From the NCBI GenBank assembly GCA_902464015.1, contig CABQHM010000080.1, forward strand, positions 1 to 11,927: a DNA stretch of 11,927 nucleotides, written 5' to 3'. Of the stretch, positions 7,682 to 11,927 are shown in pieces. Each line of letters opens with the position of its first letter. Within the stretch, counting starts at the first letter, position 1. The notes beneath the pieces are model-generated. The model saw only the letters and a program-made list of their open reading frames with translations, was not told the origin of the DNA and made no database searches. Position numbers and translations under genes: made by a program. Source of the stretch: an uncultured Coriobacteriales bacterium (GTDB lineage: Bacteria > Actinomycetota > Coriobacteriia > Coriobacteriales > UMGS124).

Positions 7682-9301
7682 CTAACCCTTGCGATGGCCC
7701 CTCAGACCCAACCTGTCGCCCAGGCGCAGAAAGAAGAGCTGGTAGGGATGGTGCGCGAAGGACTGGTTGCAGATGACAAGCGCAGCCAAGCTCGCCAGGC
7801 ACAGCACCACCGTGGAAGCGCCGTGAGCCGCAAGGGCGCAGGTAAAGCCCAGCCCCACGAGCGCCGCGATGCTCACGAGCCAGTTGGCCGCGTCGCGCAA
7901 GAAGATGCCCGGTAGGCACAGGAGCACGATTGCGGCGGCAACCACCATCCAGCGAGCGTCCATGGGCTCCCAACCAAGCACCAGGTTCGAAACGACCTGC
8001 GCAAGGACCAGGTCGGCCGGCATAAAGCTGCTGGCAATAGCCGTGACGGCAGCCGCCACCATGAGCGTCGAGCAGATGAGGCGGCTCGCACCAGGCTCGG
8101 TGTGCGCAAAGCGACGAAAGCGTGCGAGCAGGCCAAGCTTGTCCTCCTCGGCATTGCGGCCGTCGAAATCGGCTGCCGGATTGACACCCGCCGCAGCGCA
8201 CGCATAGGCGCCGTCGAGGTCCGAGACCTGGTCCGCAGACGCGCCGTTCTCGCCCGCCCGCTCACCCCTGAGACCACGCGAGGCGCGCATCATGACACCG
8301 CCCACCAGCAGCGGAATCCAATACATGAATGCGCGATAGCACAACACCACAGAGAGCGCCTGCGAAAGCGGGTAGCCGTAGCCTGCCAGCACCGCGGCTG
8401 CAAGGCCCTCCACCACACCGGCGCCGCCCGGCGTCACGTTGAAGCTGTTGAACACCAGTGCCGTGACGTAGGCCCCGAAGAGCGCATCAAGCGCAACGAC
8501 GTCGAACGCATAACCGCACGCGATGAACGACAGCGCGTCGAACGCCATGGCGACCACCATGGAAAGATACACGGTGAACGACCGCTTGGGATTGCGCACA
8601 AGCGACGTGGCCGCAGCACTGAACGAGCGCACGAGATTGTCGGCCCAGGGAGCCGGCTCCTTCTTTATGAAGGGAATCGCCCGGCAGGCGCGCACGCCGA
8701 GTCGCTCCACGGCACGCAGCGCACGCTGGAGCTTGCCGGGAGCTAGGTGGCCCAACACGAGCAGCGCCACGAACGCCAGGGCGGCACAACCCACAATCGA
8801 GCCCACCGCCACATCGCGTCCCGTGAGCGTGCCCGCCTTGCCCATAATCCAAAAGCCCAGCAAGATGGCAAGAAACATTGCCAGGTAGAAGCATGTTTGC
8901 GTGAACAGGGTTGCCGTGGTGGCCGAACCCACCGCCACACCTCGCTTGCGAGCGACGTCGATGATGCACGCAAGGCCGCTCGCACCGCCCGAGGGCACCA
9001 CCGTGTTCATGAAGACGGCCTTGAACCAGGCGGGCACCGTCTGCGAAAGCGGCACGTCGGCACCGATCACCTTGAACGAGCGGGTGTAGGCAAGCGCATG
9101 GAAGCACACGCGACCCAGCTCAAAGAGGGCGCCCACGACAAGCGCGGCCCGCGCTCCCTGCAAGAGGGCATCGAGCACAAGCGCGATGTCGTCCCGGCGC
9201 ACCCAGGCAAACAGCACAAGCGTCGCCAAGATGAGCACACCAAGCAGCGTCTTGGGTTTAAGCTTGCGTCGGCCTATGCCGCGAACTCTAATATCTGCCA
9301 T
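7682..9301 (-). CDS. Flippase-like integral membrane protein, LPG-synthase TM (YbhN/UPF0104, PF03706) type
   Basis: Multi-pass membrane protein of 539 residues. The N-terminal part (about 18-340) resembles the lysylphosphatidylglycerol synthase transmembrane family, which includes the MprF flippase domain and YbhN. It shows a basic N-terminus, then hydrophobic helices (about 18-34, 135-152, 166-184, 244-262, 272-286, 310-335) and the family-like stretches VVPSGGASG (101-109), NVTPGGAGVVEG (288-299) and YRAFMYWIPLLVGG (322-335). By family analogy it may move or protect lipids or lipid-linked intermediates; the substrate is unknown. A hydrophilic acidic segment (about 345-400) leads to a second group of roughly four hydrophobic helices (about 408-428, 452-467, 472-492, 497-512), which makes it longer than the usual family core. 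The ATG at 9301 has no Shine-Dalgarno site but lies 15 bases after the upstream UPF0210 stop, so translation is probably coupled. No aminoacyl-transfer domain follows, so it is not a full MprF. Confidence 0.85.
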   Translation of the reverse strand: MADIRVRGIGRRKLKPKTLLGVLILATLVLFAWVRRDDIALVLDALLQGARAALVVGALFELGRVCFHALAYTRSFKVIGADVPLSQTVPAWFKAVFMNTVVPSGGASGLACIIDVARKRGVAVGSATTATLFTQTCFYLAMFLAILLGFWIMGKAGTLTGRDVAVGSIVGCAALAFVALLVLGHLAPGKLQRALRAVERLGVRACRAIPFIKKEPAPWADNLVRSFSAAATSLVRNPKRSFTVYLSMVVAMAFDALSFIACGYAFDVVALDALFGAYVTALVFNSFNVTPGGAGVVEGLAAAVLAGYGYPLSQALSVVLCYRAFMYWIPLLVGGVMMRASRGLRGERAGENGASADQVSDLDGAYACAAAGVNPAADFDGRNAEEDKLGLLARFRRFAHTEPGASRLICSTLMVAAAVTAIASSFMPADLVLAQVVSNLVLGWEPMDARWMVVAAAIVLLCLPGIFLRDAANWLVSIAALVGLGFTCALAAHGASTVVLCLASLAALVICNQSFAHHPYQLFFLRLGDRLGLRGHRKG

Positions 9302-9316
9302 GTCTGCGGCGTGTGC

Positions 9317-10684
9317 CTAGTTCTTGAGCGAGTTCAAGGGAGCGGGCATGCGACCGCCGCGGTGTGCGAACACATAACCGGCGTTCTGGTTGATGGCCTG
9401 CACCGGAGCCCTGCCAAAGAGGCCGCCGAACTCCAGCGTCTCGCCCACCTTCTTGCCCACGGCGGGAATGACGCGCACGGCGGTCGTCTTGTTGTTGATG
9501 ACGCCGATGGCCATCTCGTCGGCGATGAGGCCGGCGATGGTCTCCACGTTCGTGTCGCCGGGCACGGCCACCATGTCGATGCCCACCGAGCACACGCAGG
9601 TCATGGCCTCGAGCTTCTCAAGGCTGAGGGCGCCGCACTCAACGGCATGAATCATGCCGGCATCTTCGGAAACGGGAATGAACGCGCCCGACAAACCGCC
9701 GATGGAAGACGTGGCCATGACACCGCCCTTCTTCACCGAGTCGTTGAGCATGGCAAGCGCGGCCGTGGTGCCGGGGCCACCGCAGGTACCCACGCCGATG
9801 ATCTCCAGGATGTCGGCGACCGAGTCGCCCACAGCAGGCGTGGGGGCAAGTGAGAGGTCGACGATGCCCATCTGCACACCGAGCCTGCGGGAAGCCTCGC
9901 GGGCCATGAGCTCGCCGACGCGCGTGATCTTGAACGAGGTGGCCTTGATCTTCTCGGCGACGGTCTGCATGTCGGCCGTCTTGGGGAGCTGCTTGAGGGC
10001 AGCCGCCATGACACCGGGGCCGGAAACGCCCACGTTGATGACCACGTCACCCTCGCCCGAGCCATGCACCGCGCCGGCCATGAAGGGAGAATCTTCCACC
10101 ATATTGGAGAAGACGACGATCTTGGCGGCGCCGTAGCAATGGTCGTCCACGGTAGCCTCCGCGGCGTCCTTCACGGTCTGGGCCATCTTGAGCACGGCGT
10201 CCATGTTGATGCCGGCGCGCAGACTCGCCACATTGACCGAAGAGCACACATGCTTGGTGGAGGCAAGCGCCTCGGGGATGGAGTCGATAAGGCGCATGTC
10301 GGCGTCGCCGATGCCCTTCTGCACCAGCGCGCTAAAACCACCCACGAAGTCGACGCCCACGGCCTCGGCCGCACGGTCCATAGCCTGGGCAAGCGGCGTG
10401 AGGTTCCTGGCACGGGTGGCCGCAGCAAGCTGCGCCATGGGGGTGACGGAGATGCGCTTGTTGACGATCGGGATGCCGTACTCGCGCTCGAGCTGGTTTG
10501 CCACCGGCACAAGACGCTCAGCGGCGTGCGTAAGGCGCTCATAGACCTTGCGAGCCATAACGTCGATGTCCTCATCGGCGCAGCTCATGGTATTGATGCC
10601 CATGGTGATGGTGCGAACGTCGAGGTTCTGCGACGCGACCATGTTGAGGGTCTCGCCGATTTCCTGGATGCTGATACCGGGCAC
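9317..10684 (-). CDS. UPF0210 / DUF711 family protein ('PFL family')
   Basis: A soluble, conserved 455-residue protein of the UPF0210 family (PF05167), whose biochemical role is not established. Database naming as 'PFL family' reflects a reported barrel-fold similarity to pyruvate formate-lyase. Recognition rests on the N-terminal SIQEIGETLNMVASQNLDVR and RTITMGINTMSC, the central NVGVSGPGVM, the Gly-rich GVGTCGGPGTTAALAML, SSIGGLSGAFIPVSEDAGMI and the C-terminal HRGGRMPAPLNSLKN. The start is taken as GTG at 10684 because AGGAGG lies five bases upstream and this gives the family's usual N-terminus; an ATG at 10831 would add 49 unconserved residues reaching into AT-rich intergenic DNA. In streptococci and others the family often sits beside a small ACT-domain (GcvR-like) gene, but none is present here. 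The downstream partner is a membrane protein 15 bases away. Confidence 0.93.
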   Translation of the reverse strand: MPGISIQEIGETLNMVASQNLDVRTITMGINTMSCADEDIDVMARKVYERLTHAAERLVPVANQLEREYGIPIVNKRISVTPMAQLAAATRARNLTPLAQAMDRAAEAVGVDFVGGFSALVQKGIGDADMRLIDSIPEALASTKHVCSSVNVASLRAGINMDAVLKMAQTVKDAAEATVDDHCYGAAKIVVFSNMVEDSPFMAGAVHGSGEGDVVINVGVSGPGVMAAALKQLPKTADMQTVAEKIKATSFKITRVGELMAREASRRLGVQMGIVDLSLAPTPAVGDSVADILEIIGVGTCGGPGTTAALAMLNDSVKKGGVMATSSIGGLSGAFIPVSEDAGMIHAVECGALSLEKLEAMTCVCSVGIDMVAVPGDTNVETIAGLIADEMAIGVINNKTTAVRVIPAVGKKVGETLEFGGLFGRAPVQAINQNAGYVFAHRGGRMPAPLNSLKN

Positions 10685-10689
10685 GGGTG

Positions 10690-10695
10690 CCTCCT
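10690..10695 (-). promoter_or_regulatory. Ribosome-binding site that fixes the GTG start of the UPF0210 gene
   Basis: On the - strand AGGAGG is followed by five bases (CACCC) and then GTG at 10684. No comparable site precedes the upstream in-frame ATG at 10831. This supports the 455-residue form. Confidence 0.85.
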
Positions 10696-10719
10696 CGCAT
10701 ACGGGGCGCTGATGCGCAC

Positions 10720-10790
10720 TCTTAAACCGAATATTCTTTTCGTATTTTATGCAGGATATATTACAGATAGAATCTGCTTTGCGGGCAAGC
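10720..10790 (-). promoter_or_regulatory. AT-rich probable promoter region of the UPF0210 gene
   Basis: This stretch is clearly AT-rich against its surroundings. On the - strand it holds -10-like TAAAAT (10749-10744) and TAATAT (10763-10758). The best -35-like partner is TTGCCC (10788-10783), 19 bases before TAATAT, which is a poor spacing. The small dyad CAGAT-AGA-ATCTG (10764-10776) overlaps the upstream -10 and could be an operator. A + strand TATATT (10757-10762) could serve trmO, but its -35 is weak. I support a promoter region, not one exact promoter. Confidence 0.4.
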
Positions 10791-10807
10791 GCCGTATTTG
10801 CACACCA
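10790..10807 (+). repeat. Left copy of an 18-base flanking repeat
   Basis: CGCCGTATTTGCACACCA matches the copy at 10970-10987 at 14 of 18 positions, exactly 180 bases apart. Read in the trmO frame both copies give Arg-Arg-Ile-Cys-Thr-Pro, and all four differences fall at third codon positions. The copies bracket the 42-base tandem repeat. Confidence 0.5.
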
Positions 10808-10855
10808 ACAGGCACAAACAAGCACGCGCAACCCCTACAATGCCAAGCAAAACGC

Positions 10856-10957
10856 ATGCACCAGCACATGGGACACGCTGAAATGACGCCCCGCCACATG
10901 CGCCAGCACACGAGGCACGCCGAAGCGACGTCTCGTCGCATGCACCAGCACGCAGGA
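10856..10957 (+). repeat. Imperfect 42-base tandem repeat, two full copies and one partial
   Basis: Unit A (10856-10897) and unit B (10898-10939) agree at 31 of 42 positions. Unit C starts at 10940 and repeats the first 12 bases of unit A exactly (ATGCACCAGCAC) before diverging. The period is 14 codons, so the trmO frame stays open through all copies and reads as His/Met-rich units starting MHQHMGHAE, MRQHTRHAE and MHQHAG. The - strand frames read as Cys-rich repeats. The block lies in the 363-base gap between the divergent UPF0210 and trmO genes. It may be a coding extension of trmO or non-coding repeat DNA; no ribosome-binding site precedes it. Confidence 0.75.
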
Positions 10958-10969
10958 TGTACATTCCGC

Positions 10970-10987
10970 CGGCGCATATGCACGCCA
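10970..10987 (+). repeat. Right copy of the 18-base flanking repeat
   Basis: CGGCGCATATGCACGCCA is the partner of 10790-10807, with the same six encoded residues in the trmO frame. From here to the trmO start at 11048 I see only the weak GGAG at 11040-11043. Confidence 0.5.
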
Positions 10988-11047
10988 ATTCTGCCCACCG
11001 GCCGCCATGGCCGCACCGCACCCACCGCGACACACATTTGGAGCCAC

Positions 11048-11821
11048 ATGCAAGACGAAGCACTCGACGGCGCGCACGTCATCCGCCCCGTCGCCCATAT
11101 CAAGACGCCCTACCCTGTGAAGTTCGGCGTGCCACGCCAGCCCGGGCTTGTCGACGCGCTGGAGGGCGTCGTGTACTTCGAGCCGGAGTTCCGCGACGCC
11201 GACGCCGTGCGCGGCCTTGAGACGTTCGACTATATCTGGCTCATCTGGGATTTCTCGCAGAACCATCGCGGTGGCAAGTGGACCCCCACCGTGCGCCCCC
11301 CTCGTCTGGGAGGCACGCGCCGCATGGGCGTATTCGCCACGCGCTCGAGCTTTCGCCCCAACGACCTGGCCTTATCGTGCGTCAAGCTGGCACGTGTGGA
11401 GCTCGACGAGGAATATCCCGACGGAAGCCGGGGGCCAGCCCTACACGTAATCGGCGCCGACATGATGGACAGCTCGCCTATCTACGACATCAAGCCCTAC
11501 CTGCCCTTTTCCGATTCCAAGCCCGAAGCCGGCCACGGCTGGGTCGAAGCCGACGAATGGCACGAGCTCGAGGTGGACTTCGCGCCCGAGCTGCTCGCCC
11601 AGCTGCCGGCCCACCTGCACGAAGGCGCCTTCCAAGTGCTCGCCCAAGACCCCCGCCCCGCTCACGCCCGCGTGACCTCCCAAGGCCGCGACTTCTGGGT
11701 GACGCTTGAGAACTACGACATCCACTTCGAGGTGGAAGACGCCCAGCTCAGCGTGACCCGCGTGGTAGAGCTGACCCCCGAGGAGATGCAACGCCTCCGG
11801 GAAACCGGCACCATCCACTAA
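11048..11821 (+). CDS. trmO: TrmO, tRNA t6A37 N6-methyltransferase (TsaA/YaeB family)
   Basis: Cytoplasmic enzyme that uses S-adenosylmethionine to methylate N6-threonylcarbamoyladenosine at position 37 of certain tRNAs (m6t6A), which tunes decoding. The 257-residue form carries the family signatures in order: KFGVPRQPGLV (25-35), LETFDYIWLIWDF (57-69), VRPPRLGG (82-89), GVFATRSSFRPN (94-105), GADMMDSSPIYDIKPYLPF (136-154) and the C-terminal LAQDPRPAHARV. This matches the full two-part bacterial TrmO, slightly longer than the E. coli protein. The ATG at 11048 is chosen because the conserved core begins about 10 residues later and GGAG lies four bases upstream, a short and weak site. The frame stays open far upstream, through a His/Met-rich repeat, so a start at 10856 (321 residues) cannot be excluded. 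It is divergent from UPF0210, and hairpins follow its stop. Confidence 0.94.
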   Translation: MQDEALDGAHVIRPVAHIKTPYPVKFGVPRQPGLVDALEGVVYFEPEFRDADAVRGLETFDYIWLIWDFSQNHRGGKWTPTVRPPRLGGTRRMGVFATRSSFRPNDLALSCVKLARVELDEEYPDGSRGPALHVIGADMMDSSPIYDIKPYLPFSDSKPEAGHGWVEADEWHELEVDFAPELLAQLPAHLHEGAFQVLAQDPRPAHARVTSQGRDFWVTLENYDIHFEVEDAQLSVTRVVELTPEEMQRLRETGTIH

Positions 11822-11837
11822 CCCGTCGCACACGGGT
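11821..11837 (+). other. Small hairpin at the end of trmO
   Basis: ACCCGT and ACGGGT form a six-pair stem with loop CGCAC, beginning in the trmO stop codon. No T run follows, so it is not an intrinsic terminator by itself, but it may stabilise the mRNA end. Confidence 0.4.
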
Positions 11838-11873
11838 CCTAGGATTCCCTCCGTGCTCAAACAGTCCTCGCTA

Positions 11874-11907
11874 CGGGGCTGTAACAAAAGCCCCGCCAAC
11901 CATTTTT
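11874..11907 (+). terminator. Likely terminator after trmO
   Basis: CGGGGCT (11874-11880) and AGCCCCG (11889-11895) make a GC-rich seven-pair stem with an eight-base loop. A run of five T residues follows at 11903-11907, seven bases after the stem, which is further than ideal. It is the best termination candidate between trmO and the right edge. Confidence 0.5.
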
Positions 11908-11912
11908 GGAGG
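11908..11912 (+). promoter_or_regulatory. Ribosome-binding-like sequence for a gene beyond the right edge
   Basis: GGAGG is followed by CACCCGTCCGATTAT to the end of the window, with no start codon yet visible. The 12 bases GGAGGCACCCGT also occur on the - strand before the UPF0210 start. It may lead into a + strand gene outside the window. Support is low because the start is not seen. Confidence 0.3.
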
Positions 11913-11927
11913 CACCCGTCCGATTAT

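Noticed and set aside
10685..10831. A 49-residue N-terminal extension of UPF0210 from ATG 10831
   Set aside because: The GTG at 10684 has a strong AGGAGG site and gives the family N-terminus. The extension crosses the AT-rich promoter-like region.
10856..10957. A CRISPR array
   Set aside because: The units are directly adjacent 42-base tandem copies with no spacers, they diverge from each other, and no cas genes are near.
10064..11047. A long open + strand frame joined in phase to trmO, antisense to UPF0210
   Set aside because: Most of it (10064-10684) mirrors the UPF0210 coding sequence and is a GC-driven shadow. Only the part from 10856 is kept as a question, because of the repeats.
10747..11103. 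Cys-rich - strand open frames through the tandem repeat
   Set aside because: They have no ribosome-binding site and no known family. The apparent Cys pattern follows from the GCAC-rich repeat read in reverse. Coding cannot be excluded but is not supported.
11874..11927. A T-box riboswitch leader at the right edge
   Set aside because: The hairpin followed by GGAGGCACCCG recalls a T-box only loosely. The conserved TGGNACCGCG-type T-box sequence is absent.

Overview
This is a visibly GC-rich bacterial chromosome segment with ordinary housekeeping content. I see no phage, transposon, CRISPR array or defence-island signature. The gene set (AddAB rather than RecBCD, HypA, a UPF0210/DUF711 protein, an LPG-synthase-TM/YbhN-type membrane protein, TrmO), together with strong GC bias, encoded tRNA CCA ends and clear Shine-Dalgarno sites, suggests a high-GC Gram-positive, perhaps an anaerobic actinobacterium of the Coriobacteriia. 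That placement is an inference from gene style and was not tested by phylogeny.

Layout. (1) Positions 1-6572, + strand: addB, cut by the left window edge, and addA form a tightly coupled two-gene unit for an AddAB helicase-nuclease. The unit ends in a strong hairpin at 6608-6646. (2) Positions 6782-7201, - strand: a lone hypA nickel/zinc metallochaperone gene, converging on addA. (3) Positions 7320-7567, - strand: a complete tRNA transcription unit, consisting of promoter, tRNA-Val(UAC), tRNA-Ala(GGC) and terminator. (4) Positions 7682-10684, - strand: a two-gene unit, a UPF0210 ('PFL family') protein followed 15 bases later by a large LPG-synthase-TM-type membrane protein. (5) Positions 10685-11047: a 363-base divergent intergenic region with an AT-rich promoter-like part and an unusual block of imperfect 42-base tandem repeats. 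(6) Positions 11048-11821, + strand: trmO (tRNA t6A37 methylation), followed by terminator-like hairpins and a ribosome-binding-like sequence for a gene beyond the right edge.

How the genes work together. AddA and AddB are two subunits of one DNA end-processing enzyme. Both carry complete RecB-type nuclease motifs, and AddB has the four-cysteine iron-sulphur pattern. TrmO and the two tRNA genes both relate to translation but are not adjacent. The UPF0210 and membrane genes are probably co-transcribed, but no joint function is known to me.

The least explained feature is the repeat block at 10790-10987. It stays open in the trmO frame and could encode a His/Met-rich N-terminal extension of TrmO, although it may equally be non-coding repeat DNA. 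The window holds no system that I can defend as new. The items worth a second look are that repeat block, the inverted repeat in the hypA leader, the non-standard HypA tail, and the enlarged C-terminal membrane domain of the YbhN-like protein.
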